Below, one piece after another: positions 55,834-63,735 of a stretch of 64,000 nucleotides of DNA (the stretch's first letter is position 1; every line of letters starts with the position of its first letter). The translations under genes were made by a program, and so were the position numbers. The notes beneath the pieces were generated by a model. The model had not been told where the DNA came from. It saw only the letters and a program-made list of their open reading frames with translations, and made no database searches. This stretch comes from Acinetobacter sp. MB5. GTDB taxonomy: Bacteria; Pseudomonadota; Gammaproteobacteria; Pseudomonadales; Moraxellaceae. The stretch is from contig NZ_POVU01000003.1 in NCBI RefSeq assembly GCF_003261585.1, forward strand, positions 124,001 to 188,000, read 5' to 3'.

Positions 55834-57417
55834 ATGTCTCAATACGACGTGATTGTGATTGGCGCTGGGCATAACGGATTAACTGCCGCGTCATATTTAG
55901 CGAAAGCGGGCAAGAAAGTCCTGATTTTAGAGCGAAAATCCTATGTGGGTGGTGGTGTTTCAACTCGCGAACTGAATACTCCAGGCTTCTGGCATGATGA
56001 ACATTCCAGCGTTCATATCATGATTCAGGGTAACCCGATGATCCGTCAGGATGAACTTGGCTTATTTTCCAAATTTGGCTTGAAGTACAACTACTCAGAG
56101 GTGCCATATGCCTCGGTTTATGATGATGGCAGTGCCATTATTTGTTACAAAGACCTCGATAAAGCCTGCGAATCAATTGCTCAAGTTTGCCCTCAGGATG
56201 CCGAAACCTATCGTAAATTGGCACAAAAATCTGCGGCATTGATTCCTATGCTGCTCTCTGGATTCTATTCACCTCCACTCCCGATGGGTGCAATGGTCGC
56301 CATGATGGATCAAAGTGTCGAAGGTCGTGAAATGTTCGATGCCATGCAACGCAGCACTTACGATTTGGTCAACCAGCTCTTTGTACATGACAAAGTCAAA
56401 ATCCATATTTTGCGGGTACTGGCTGAAAACCTGCAATTACCTGACGAACTCGGCACAGGGATGGGACTGTTGGCATTTATTGGCATTATGCATACCTATG
56501 GTGTTTCACAGCCTGTGGGTGGTAGCGGCAAATTATCCGAAGCCTTGGAACGTTGCTTCCAACATTATGGTGGTGAAGTTCGTCTAGATGCCGAGGTGAA
56601 AAAAGTTCTGACATCTAACGGCAAAGCAGTTGGGGTAGAAATGCGCGATGGCGAGAAAATTTATGCCAAAGATGCCGTAATTGGTGCGCTGCATCCACAT
56701 GTCATTGATCGCTTTATCGATGGGCTAGATGAAGATGTGGTGCGTCGTGCCAAAAATGCCACACTTGCCCCATTTAGCCTGTTCGTGAGTCACTATGACT
56801 TGCACACCCCTGCCGAGTTTTATGCACATAAAGATGTCAGTAAAGGCACCATGCTGACCATGCTCAGTACCGAAAAACTCTCTGAATTGATGGACGACTT
56901 CGATGCACTGCGTCGCGGCAAGGTATCCAAACGCCGCTTGGTGGCAGGAGGTGATGAAAGCCTGAATGATCCGACACGCGTCCCTGCGGGCAAAGGCATG
57001 TTCCACGGCATTACTTTCGCTCCGTATGATCTTGCCGAAGGTGGTTCAGCGCGCTGGGATGAATACAAGGAAGAATTTGGCGAACTCAGTCTGGCAGCTT
57101 ATCGCAAATATGTGAAGAACTTGACTTCGGACAACATTATTGCGCGTAGCTTCCATTCCCCACTAGATCTGGAACGTAGCTCACCAAACTCGATGGTACG
57201 TGGTGATGTGCATGGTGTCGCCCCATATTTTTACCAATCTTTCGCACACCGACCAACCCCTGACTTGGGTCGCTTAACTGTACCAGGTCTCGACAACATG
57301 TATCTGGTGGGTCCATTCATGCATCCAGGTGGTGGCGTGTTTGGTGCAGGACGTGCCACGGCCATCAAAATGTTTGATGACATGAATATTGATTTCGACA
57401 AAGCTGTAGGGAACTAA
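55834..57417 (+). CDS. FAD-dependent oxidoreductase (phytoene desaturase/PYROXD2-like)
   Basis: A 527-residue flavoprotein of the amine oxidase/carotenoid desaturase superfamily. The FAD motif GAGHNGLTAASYLAKAGK is at 10-27, followed by LERKSYVGGGVSTRE, and the C-terminal FAD motif is LVGPFMHPGGGVFGAGR. It likely oxidises a C-C or C-N bond. ATG 55834 (after AAGGAG, seven bases) is preferred; ATG 55831 also fits, and the frame's upstream start lies in the hxlR divergent region. It starts a unit with a 73-residue protein, an NTF2-like protein and an MFS. Confidence 0.85.
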   Translation: MSQYDVIVIGAGHNGLTAASYLAKAGKKVLILERKSYVGGGVSTRELNTPGFWHDEHSSVHIMIQGNPMIRQDELGLFSKFGLKYNYSEVPYASVYDDGSAIICYKDLDKACESIAQVCPQDAETYRKLAQKSAALIPMLLSGFYSPPLPMGAMVAMMDQSVEGREMFDAMQRSTYDLVNQLFVHDKVKIHILRVLAENLQLPDELGTGMGLLAFIGIMHTYGVSQPVGGSGKLSEALERCFQHYGGEVRLDAEVKKVLTSNGKAVGVEMRDGEKIYAKDAVIGALHPHVIDRFIDGLDEDVVRRAKNATLAPFSLFVSHYDLHTPAEFYAHKDVSKGTMLTMLSTEKLSELMDDFDALRRGKVSKRRLVAGGDESLNDPTRVPAGKGMFHGITFAPYDLAEGGSARWDEYKEEFGELSLAAYRKYVKNLTSDNIIARSFHSPLDLERSSPNSMVRGDVHGVAPYFYQSFAHRPTPDLGRLTVPGLDNMYLVGPFMHPGGGVFGAGRATAIKMFDDMNIDFDKAVGN

Positions 57418-57421
57418 AATT

Positions 57422-57643
57422 ATGAAAGTCTATGGAAGTGATAATAGCGAACTCATGAATGTCAGCGCCATTGAACGTAATGGCAATGAGCTGATTTTAA
57501 AAGGCAAGATTTTTGGCGCTATGCCGATGACAGCAAAGCTTCGACCTGAGGAAGCTCGTGCTGCGCTAAAGCTCCTCAATTTTAAAACGGTATTATTTTT
57601 AATTACCTTGCTGTTCCGCGCTTCGATCAAACCCAAGAAATAA
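57422..57643 (+). CDS. Small hypothetical protein
   Basis: A 73-residue protein starting four bases after the flavoprotein stop, so it is surely coupled to it. It begins MKVYGSDNSELMNVSAIERN and has short beta-like strands, then a hydrophobic segment KTVLFLITLLFRA near the C-terminus followed by basic residues. This may be a membrane-tethered accessory of the flavoprotein. I do not recognise the family. Confidence 0.65.
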   Translation: MKVYGSDNSELMNVSAIERNGNELILKGKIFGAMPMTAKLRPEEARAALKLLNFKTVLFLITLLFRASIKPKK

Positions 57644-57689
57644 CATTCAGCATCGGATCGTATCGATACCCGTTTCTTCATCCTCGCTC

Positions 57690-57719
57690 ATTCATTCCGA
57701 TCCAAGGATCGGGATGAAT
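57690..57719. repeat. Inverted repeat after the small gene
   Basis: ATTCATTCCGATCC (57690-57703) and GGATCGGGATGAAT (57706-57719) pair over 14 positions with one G-T, around an AA loop. There is no T run, so it is either an operator or an RNA processing hairpin rather than a standard terminator. Confidence 0.6.
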
Positions 57720-57790
57720 CATCTAAAACAATAAATCCGCATAAATTGACATGATGTCAAAACAACACCACCAAGCATGGAAAATAGCAC

Positions 57791-58222
57791 ATGGATCAAC
57801 AGTATTTTCTAAACAATTATATCGGTAAATTTAATCAGCAAGACCATTCAGGTTTTGAAGAGTTTTTTGCCCCCAATATCAAAATGTTTAATGGTGGTCT
57901 GATTTTTGAAGGTGTCGAAGCCGTCAAAGAACATTACCGCCAGATCTGGAGCGTGATGAAGGAAACGCTCAACGTTAAAGAATATTTACCCGTCAATGAC
58001 AACCGCTTGGTGATTGAGCTTCACACGCATTTTGATGTTCCAGAAGATAAAACTGAAACGCCATTTGGTGAAATCAAACAGGGACAACAGTTCGATTTTC
58101 ATGGCTTAATTCTTTATAAAATCGATGAAAATCAGAAATTTTATGAAGTCCATGTGTCTTATTTTAACTTCATCAAAACCGATGCCGATGGCACAAAAAC
58201 CAATATTGGCATGCCGCATTAA
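57791..58222 (+). CDS. SnoaL/NTF2-like protein
   Basis: A 143-residue cone-fold (NTF2-like) protein. The typical opening FLNNYIGKFNQQDHSGFEEF with later beta strands KMFNGGLIFEGVEAVKEHYR and YEVHVSYFNFI supports a SnoaL-like pocket. Members include polyketide cyclases, ketosteroid isomerases and dioxygenase small subunits. It lies 147 bases after the 73-residue gene, with a strong inverted repeat between them, and 127 before an MFS gene. A role in processing the flavoprotein's product is inferred. Confidence 0.8.
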   Translation: MDQQYFLNNYIGKFNQQDHSGFEEFFAPNIKMFNGGLIFEGVEAVKEHYRQIWSVMKETLNVKEYLPVNDNRLVIELHTHFDVPEDKTETPFGEIKQGQQFDFHGLILYKIDENQKFYEVHVSYFNFIKTDADGTKTNIGMPH

Positions 58223-58349
58223 GCCGATTACACCCTAAACAAGGATATGTTCGAAACGGTGAGAAAGGACGCGATACCATTTATTTTTCTGCCTTATCAA
58301 GATCAGAACAATACGCCCTTTCTCACATCTGTTGAAGATCGAGGGAATT

Positions 58350-59597
58350 ATGAATCAAGGAAAAACGACCATTGAAAAAGTGGTCGGGATTAAATCTGGC
58401 TTTACCACACTGCTGTTATTGCTCTTTGTCTGTCTGTCGCCGATGGCAGCCATTGTCATGGCACCCAGCCTCCCTAAAATTCAGCAACACTTTGCCCATG
58501 TGCCGCATATTGAGTATTTAACTCCGATTGCGCTAACCATTCCTGGTTTAGTCATGGCGATTGTTAGTCCACTGGTTGGGTTCCTTGCGGACAAATTTGG
58601 TCGTAAAAAATTGCTCATCCTTTCCACCGTGGCCTATGGAATAGTCGGTCTGGCCCCAATGTTCCTCGATCAATTTTATTTGATTCTGATTTCTCGGGTG
58701 ATTTTGGGCTTCTTTGAAGCCGTGGTTCTTACCGTGAGTACGACCCTGATCGGCGATTATTATTCCCCTCAACTCAGACAACGCTATTTGGCATTACAGG
58801 TGACAGCGGCCTCAACCTCAGCCATTTTGTTTTTTACACTTGGGGGATATTTGGGTGGAATTAGCTGGCGACTTGCATTTATTGTCTATGCCGTACCGCT
58901 CCTTTTTGCAGTGCTTGGACAAATTTTACTGTGGGAGCCTCAGATTCGTCGTCGCCAAGATGATGATCTACAGACTGAAATCTCTGATTCTACTGAAACC
59001 CTAAAATTCCGCCCGAGTTTTATGTTGGCCATCTGGATCACAGCATTTATTGCAGCCGTCACCTTTATGATTCTACAGATTCAGATTCCCTATCTTTTAA
59101 ATTCAATTGGTGAAAGCTCTCCGAAAACTGCGGGAAATATTGCGGCACTTTCAACGGTATTTGTGGTTTTGGGTACGCTGACCGTACAGTACATGATTAA
59201 AAAATCCACAGCGATGTCACTTAATTTGCTGATCGGCTTTGGTTTAATTGGCATCAGTTTCATGCTCTTGGCAACAGCTCAAAGTGCACAAGAGGTGTTG
59301 ATTTACGCGATTATCAATAGTTTCGGTTCAGGAATTTTATTGCCATCGGTCACGTTCTGGAATATGCGCCACTTACCGCAGGAAAAACGGGGATTGGGTA
59401 CAGGAATCTGGAACAGTTTTTATAATTTTGGGATGTTCTCAAGCCCGATTTTAGTGGTTTATCTGAATGGTTTTACAGGCAGTTTAAAAATGACACTAGC
59501 ACAACTTGGCCCATTACTGCTTGCTTTTGCGGTGTTCTGTATCGCATTCGATATCTTCCGCCGTTTTATGTTTAAGGCGAAAACAACAGCATATTAA
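58350..59597 (+). CDS. MFS transporter (paralogue of the one at 46970)
   Basis: A 415-residue 12-helix MFS protein, paralogous to the operon's transporter: both share LSPMAAIV, APSLP, PIALTIPGL, DK(Y/F)GRKK and TTLIGDYYS. The loop 2-3 motif is FLADKFGRKKLLIL. It follows the NTF2-like gene by 127 bases and precedes a convergent LysR gene. I chose ATG 58350 since GAGGG sits just upstream and the longer frame starts with TTG at 58332. It likely imports a related substrate. Confidence 0.87.
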   Translation: MNQGKTTIEKVVGIKSGFTTLLLLLFVCLSPMAAIVMAPSLPKIQQHFAHVPHIEYLTPIALTIPGLVMAIVSPLVGFLADKFGRKKLLILSTVAYGIVGLAPMFLDQFYLILISRVILGFFEAVVLTVSTTLIGDYYSPQLRQRYLALQVTAASTSAILFFTLGGYLGGISWRLAFIVYAVPLLFAVLGQILLWEPQIRRRQDDDLQTEISDSTETLKFRPSFMLAIWITAFIAAVTFMILQIQIPYLLNSIGESSPKTAGNIAALSTVFVVLGTLTVQYMIKKSTAMSLNLLIGFGLIGISFMLLATAQSAQEVLIYAIINSFGSGILLPSVTFWNMRHLPQEKRGLGTGIWNSFYNFGMFSSPILVVYLNGFTGSLKMTLAQLGPLLLAFAVFCIAFDIFRRFMFKAKTTAY

Positions 59598-59613
59598 TTC
59601 ATCACCAAATGAA

Positions 59614-59643
59614 CAAAAGGGTTAAAGCTAACCCTTTTGAGCT
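59614..59643. terminator. Terminator between MFS and LysR genes
   Basis: AAAAGGGTTA / TAACCCTTTT ten-base perfect stem with AAGC loop, between convergent genes; T run weak on the plus strand. Confidence 0.65.
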
Positions 59644-59647
59644 TAGA

Positions 59648-60562
59648 TTATGCAATCAGCTCATTCGCAACATCCATCACCAGTTGCCGAAACCAGAGTA
59701 AGCCTGCATCATTTTCCTGAAACTTATTCCATTGCATACAAATTTTGATTTTAGGGGCTTCCCACGGCAGTGGAGATACATAAATCGGCAAATATTCGGC
59801 ACATTGCAATGCCAGTTTTTTATGCATGATTGCAATATAAGGTGTTCCTACCACAAAACGCGGCACACTATTAAAATTCGTCGCAATATAGGCAATTTTC
59901 CGATTAACATCCAAATTGCGAATTAACCAGTCATCAATCATTGGTGTATTATTCACTGCACCCAAACGCACTAAAACATGTTCAGCATTTTTATAATCTT
60001 CTAGGGTGAGTTGTTTCTCTTTGAGTGGATTTTGATTCCACATCACACAGACAAATTCATCATCAAAAACTTCTACACTCGGATGCTCATCTAAAATACT
60101 TAAACTAGGTAACAGTAAAATATCGACATTACCGCGTTGAATCTGTTTTTCAGCTTCTGAAGATGGCATTAACTGTTCAATTGAACACTGGGGTGCAAAG
60201 CGATACAACAACTGATTGAGCCGAGGAAGCAACACGTTTCCCGTATAGTCAGATGCCATAATGGTAAATTTACGTGTTGCCGTCATTGGATCAAATTTAT
60301 TTTTATTATTCAAAACAGTACGCATTTGTATCAGTAAATCATTCACAGGTTTTGCAAGGTTTTCTCCCATCGGGGTTAACACCATACTGCGCCCAACCTG
60401 AACCAGCAATTCATCTTCAAAATAGTCTCTCAATCGGGAAAGCGCCGCACTGGTTGCAGGCTGACTTAAAAATAATTTCTCTCCTGCACGGGTAATATTT
60501 TTTTCTGTAAGCAATATATCCAAGGCAACCAATAAGTTTAAATCCAGTCCATCAAATCTCAT
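59648..60562 (-). CDS. LysR-family transcriptional regulator (NahR/NodD type)
   Basis: A 304-residue LysR protein. MRFDGLDLNLLVALDILLTE and SQPATSAALSRLRDYFEDEL are hallmarks of the NodD/NahR/LinR subgroup, which responds to aromatic or flavonoid-like ligands. The effector domain spans about 90-300. It is convergent with the paralogous MFS gene, and likely governs the flavoprotein-NTF2-MFS unit or a target outside this window. ATG has AGGGAGA upstream. Confidence 0.9.
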   Translation of the reverse strand: MRFDGLDLNLLVALDILLTEKNITRAGEKLFLSQPATSAALSRLRDYFEDELLVQVGRSMVLTPMGENLAKPVNDLLIQMRTVLNNKNKFDPMTATRKFTIMASDYTGNVLLPRLNQLLYRFAPQCSIEQLMPSSEAEKQIQRGNVDILLLPSLSILDEHPSVEVFDDEFVCVMWNQNPLKEKQLTLEDYKNAEHVLVRLGAVNNTPMIDDWLIRNLDVNRKIAYIATNFNSVPRFVVGTPYIAIMHKKLALQCAEYLPIYVSPLPWEAPKIKICMQWNKFQENDAGLLWFRQLVMDVANELIA

Positions 60563-60694
60563 TTAACTCTCCCTGAGTCGATTATATTTATGCCTTATGA
60601 CTTGATTTTCAATATAACATTTAAAGTGCTGAATAAAAACGTATGATCAATTATCTTTACTTTTTTAATGACATTATTTTCTTTGATTTTATAT

Positions 60695-60775
60695 TAGACT
60701 TCTTTCATAATTGTCTTCACCCTCTTTACTTTTCTCCCAGAGGGAGAAATAAAAAGTACTTATGAAAGAAGTCTA
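60695..60775. mobile_element. Candidate miniature inverted-repeat element with TA flanks
   Basis: Perfect 16-base terminal inverted repeats TAGACTTCTTTCATAA (60695-60710) and TTATGAAAGAAGTCTA (60760-60775) enclose 49 bases with a nested perfect stem TTTCTCCC / GGGAGAAA (60731-60738, 60742-60749). Each end carries TA, the target used by Tc1/mariner and IS630 elements. It has no ORF, so it would be non-autonomous. A structured intergenic hairpin is the alternative. Confidence 0.5.
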
Positions 60776-60791
60776 TTTATTATTTTATTTT

Positions 60792-60833
60792 TAATCTTCG
60801 ATCTGACCCATTTTAAGATCAGATCAAAGATTA
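60792..60833. repeat. Imperfect inverted repeat downstream of the DUF805 gene
   Basis: TAATCTTCGATCTGA (60792-60806) and TCAGATCAAAGATTA (60819-60833) pair at 14 of 15 positions with a 12-base loop. The minus strand has A-rich rather than T-rich sequence after it, so it is not a standard terminator for the DUF805 gene. Confidence 0.55.
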
Positions 60834-60842
60834 CTGATTCGA

Positions 60843-61454
60843 TTATTTGGCTGGAGAACCCCACTGATTTTTTTCCTGCTTGGTTTCAGTGACCGTCCAG
60901 ATAAATAAAGGAATTAAACCCACAATAGTAAATGCAATCAAAAACCACCAACCCGAACGGTTCACATCGTGCAAGCGGCGCACTGTCACTGCCAAGGCAG
61001 GAAGAAATAAAACTAAGTTAATGAGTCCAGAGAAAATATCAATCGTGCCTTTACTAAAGCCAGTAATGGCGAGAATCAGACCTAATGTAAAGCCAATGAG
61101 AATCTGGAATAAATAAAAAAACCAATATTCCTTACGGCGAGCACGACCAGAAAAATTCACATAATTTTTCAAGCATTTAATCGACCAGTCTAAGAAACCA
61201 TAATCACTTTCTGCTTGCAGTTGCGCATCATTTTCCCGAAACGCTGGTGGCTGCTGAAAAGAAGAACCATAACCAATGACATAAATACCTGTCGCCTGTC
61301 CTAATTCATTGACAGAAAAATCGACCTGCTGCCCACGTTGTGGTGCAATATTTTCTTTCCACTCCGCCCCAATAAAACTGTAACGTTTGTTATCTTCGCC
61401 ACTAATCAGGCCTTCATTGTATTGCATGCTAAAATCAAGCATTGTGCCTTTCAT
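60843..61454 (-). CDS. DUF805-family membrane protein
   Basis: A 203-residue protein. The N-terminal about 60 residues form a small beta-rich soluble domain (FIGAEWKENIAPQRGQQVDF, cold-shock-like in pattern), followed by the DUF805 domain (about 90-195) with NFSGRARRKEYWFFYLFQIL, several helices and VRRLHDVNRSGWW, all characteristic. DUF805 proteins are inner-membrane proteins of unknown function. It lies next to the candidate miniature element. Confidence 0.83.
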   Translation of the reverse strand: MKGTMLDFSMQYNEGLISGEDNKRYSFIGAEWKENIAPQRGQQVDFSVNELGQATGIYVIGYGSSFQQPPAFRENDAQLQAESDYGFLDWSIKCLKNYVNFSGRARRKEYWFFYLFQILIGFTLGLILAITGFSKGTIDIFSGLINLVLFLPALAVTVRRLHDVNRSGWWFLIAFTIVGLIPLFIWTVTETKQEKNQWGSPAK

Positions 61455-61767
61455 TATAAGTTCTCTCTATCTATTTAAATTGTTTTAATATCAAGTTAGA
61501 CCGACTTAAAAAGTTGATCAACAAAATTTAATCTTTTTCATTACTTTAAAATATATTATTTAAAATGATCAATAAGTTGTCAAATTTGTTTATTGAACAA
61601 ATGTTAAAAGTCTTAAATAAACATCAAAACTGCCAGTGCAACTTTAAGCTTTAATTTATGCCTTTATGGTATTTGAAGCCATACTAACCAAGACTGTTTG
61701 CCTTCTAAAAATTCAGATCAATTCCCTGTAAATGCATCTCTTTGCTCATCCTAATGCTGCAAAGAAT
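61455..61767. other. AT-rich intergenic region
   Basis: This stretch upstream of the DUF805 gene (minus strand) and the tiny ORF (plus strand) is AT-rich and shows no gene or palindrome I can support. It presumably holds divergent promoters. Confidence 0.45.
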
Positions 61768-61875
61768 ATGAACTATTATTGGATATTTATCATTTTTATT
61801 TACATTTTATTTATGAAAAATCCTTCAATATTTGGTTCAATCGCCAGCATCGTTTTTAGTGTTGGTAATCTATGA
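61768..61875 (+). CDS. Candidate 35-residue membrane peptide
   Basis: A 35-codon ORF (MNYYWIFIIFIYILFMKNPS...) whose TGA overlaps the next gene's ATG (ATGA), suggesting coupling. It has one strong hydrophobic segment. An in-frame earlier ATG at 61732 would give 47 residues. No good Shine-Dalgarno is visible, so it may be a chance frame in AT-rich DNA. Confidence 0.3.
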   Translation: MNYYWIFIIFIYILFMKNPSIFGSIASIVFSVGNL

Positions 61876-62096
61876 TGAAAAATCTGTTTCCAAAAAATCA
61901 GGACACTTTTTTAAAAGTTGGTCTGGTGAGTATGATTATCTTAACGATTGGCACAGTGATTTTCTTGAAAGATCATTATGAACGTAGCTTTTTAGCATTT
62001 TTGGTGCTGATGGTCTTGCCATTTTTATATATGAAATGCGTGACTACCATTGCCCATAAAGTCTATGAATCAGACCCGTTAAGCTCTGCACACTAA
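61872..62096 (+). CDS. Small membrane protein
   Basis: A 74-residue protein with two predicted membrane helices (about 15-31 and 41-54; VGLVSMIILTIGTVIFL and FLAFLVLMVLPFLYM) and a short polar tail. It begins MMKNLFPKNQDTF. An upstream 35-codon frame overlaps its start. Family not recognised; function unknown. Confidence 0.6.
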   Translation: MMKNLFPKNQDTFLKVGLVSMIILTIGTVIFLKDHYERSFLAFLVLMVLPFLYMKCVTTIAHKVYESDPLSSAH

Positions 62097-62145
62097 AATG
62101 TTGAAGACCTGTAGCTCAACCCACTACAGGTCAAAACATCTGAAT

Positions 62146-63057
62146 TTATCCTTTCGCCAAAACCAACAAGCAACCAAAAATCAGCGCCAATCCCATCCAG
62201 CCAATCAGCGCCAAATGCTCTCCCACCAAGGTCATGGCAAAAATCGCGGCGATAAACGGTTCAAATAAAGTTAAGGTCACGGCCTGACTGGCAGGCACAG
62301 TTTTCAAACCAAAACCGAACAGCAAATAGCCCAAAAACATCGGTATCAGGGTCATATACGCCGCCACATAAATATTGATCGATTCATGCAGTAAATTGCC
62401 GCCTGTAAAATACAGCGTTGGTAATAGCAGCAATGCCCCCAAACCAAAAATCATGCCCATAGATGCTTTGGATTCAATACCCCGTTGCATCAGTTTTTGG
62501 GCACACCATGAGTACAATGAATAGGTGAAGCCTGCAACACAGCCTAGCACAATGCCCAGTAATTTATGCGTTTCATCTGCTGCCGCATGCGTGACTTTTG
62601 ACTCCCCGAGTGACAGGCAGACAATCCCGATCACACCGAGCACAAAACTGATCAGCCAGCGTTTGGACAACTCTCGCCGATCGACAATTCGTTCCAGTAA
62701 GGCGGTAAATAAAGGTGCTGTACCAATCGACACCACTGTGCCAATAGTCACCCCTGCATAGTGCATGGACGAATAAAACGTCAGTGGATAGATTCCAACG
62801 CCCAAACCACCGAGCAGTAAAATCATGCTCTGCTGACGCAATTTCGACAAATTACGCTGAATGTATTTTATAGCAAGTAAGGCTTGCAGCAAACCGCCAC
62901 CGCCCATGGCAATCGCACCAATCGCCAAAGGGCTTAATGTCGGTGCAAAGGATGCAGCCGTGCCTGTTGTCCCCCATAAAAAAGAGGCAATCAGGACTGC
63001 AAAAATTCCCCACTGTGTCTGATTTTGCGTTTGGGTGGATAATGCTGTGCGATTCAT
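62146..63057 (-). CDS. EamA-family (DMT) exporter
   Basis: A 303-residue ten-helix transporter with two EamA repeats: first ASFLWGTTGTAASFAP, second CVAGFTYSLYSWCAQKLM and TLFEPFIAAIFAMTLVGEHL, the latter a strongly conserved end motif. It likely exports amino acids or toxic metabolites. Its ATG overlaps the stop of the tetR gene by four bases, so the regulator and pump form one operon, and the TetR protein probably represses it. Confidence 0.87.
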   Translation of the reverse strand: MNRTALSTQTQNQTQWGIFAVLIASFLWGTTGTAASFAPTLSPLAIGAIAMGGGGLLQALLAIKYIQRNLSKLRQQSMILLLGGLGVGIYPLTFYSSMHYAGVTIGTVVSIGTAPLFTALLERIVDRRELSKRWLISFVLGVIGIVCLSLGESKVTHAAADETHKLLGIVLGCVAGFTYSLYSWCAQKLMQRGIESKASMGMIFGLGALLLLPTLYFTGGNLLHESINIYVAAYMTLIPMFLGYLLFGFGLKTVPASQAVTLTLFEPFIAAIFAMTLVGEHLALIGWMGLALIFGCLLVLAKG

Positions 63058-63632
63058 GCGGCAAGTTCCCGATCGAGCAACTGCGCTGCCATGTCTTTGG
63101 CGAGTTGCATTTTCTGACTAGACCCTTCCAGACCTGCACGCATGATTGCGCCTTCAAGCAGAAACGAGAACAGACTGGCTAAATACTCAACACGTGCAGA
63201 ATCAGTCAACAGTTGCTCTAACTGTTCTCGCAAGATCTGCTCAATCTGCTCTTTATGCTGTTTAACAGCCAAACGCTCAGGGCTATTGGCAGGAAACTCT
63301 GCGGCTGCATTGAGTAAGCCACAACCACGAAAACCACTTTCATAGGCACATTCGGCATGATCCTGATAGGCAGCAAACACCGCAAGAATCGCATCACGCG
63401 GTGAGTTTTCCTGCGCCAGACGTTTGGCATACAAGTCCAGCCATTCCTGATGCCGTGCCTGTATGTACGCTGCCACCAAATCCGATTTGGCAGGAAAGTT
63501 GTTATACAGCGACATTTTGGCGACTTGTGCCTTGTCAGTAATGCTGTTAATGCCTGTACTGGCAATGCCGTGGTTATAAAACAGTACCGCAGCCGCATCC
63601 AAGATTTTCTCTTTTGCTGTTTTCTGTGTCAT
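63054..63632 (-). CDS. TetR-family transcriptional regulator
   Basis: A 192-residue TetR repressor. The N-terminal helix-turn-helix (about 8-55) reads KEKILDAAAVLFYNHGIAST then DKAQVAKMSLYNNFPAKSDL, as in many AcrR-like repressors. The C-terminal ligand domain is helical. It overlaps the EamA gene by four bases (ATGA), so it likely controls that exporter and itself. The region just upstream (63633-63735) carries imperfect dyads such as AGTAGACCGATCTAC that could serve as operator. Confidence 0.9.
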   Translation of the reverse strand: MTQKTAKEKILDAAAVLFYNHGIASTGINSITDKAQVAKMSLYNNFPAKSDLVAAYIQARHQEWLDLYAKRLAQENSPRDAILAVFAAYQDHAECAYESGFRGCGLLNAAAEFPANSPERLAVKQHKEQIEQILREQLEQLLTDSARVEYLASLFSFLLEGAIMRAGLEGSSQKMQLAKDMAAQLLDRELAA

Positions 63633-63637
63633 GTCAA

Positions 63638-63665
63638 AATAAATTAAGTAGACCGATCTACCTAA
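63638..63665. promoter_or_regulatory. Candidate TetR operator
   Basis: GTAGACCGATCTAC at about 63647-63661 is a near palindrome (GTAGA...TCTAC) just upstream of the tetR start, where an autoregulatory TetR dimer would bind. Confidence 0.45.
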
Positions 63666-63735
63666 TACTATCTAAATCAAACTCCAATGTGAATCTTTTT
63701 TAAGCTAAAGTTTGAAAAATTGAAATGGGGAAAAA

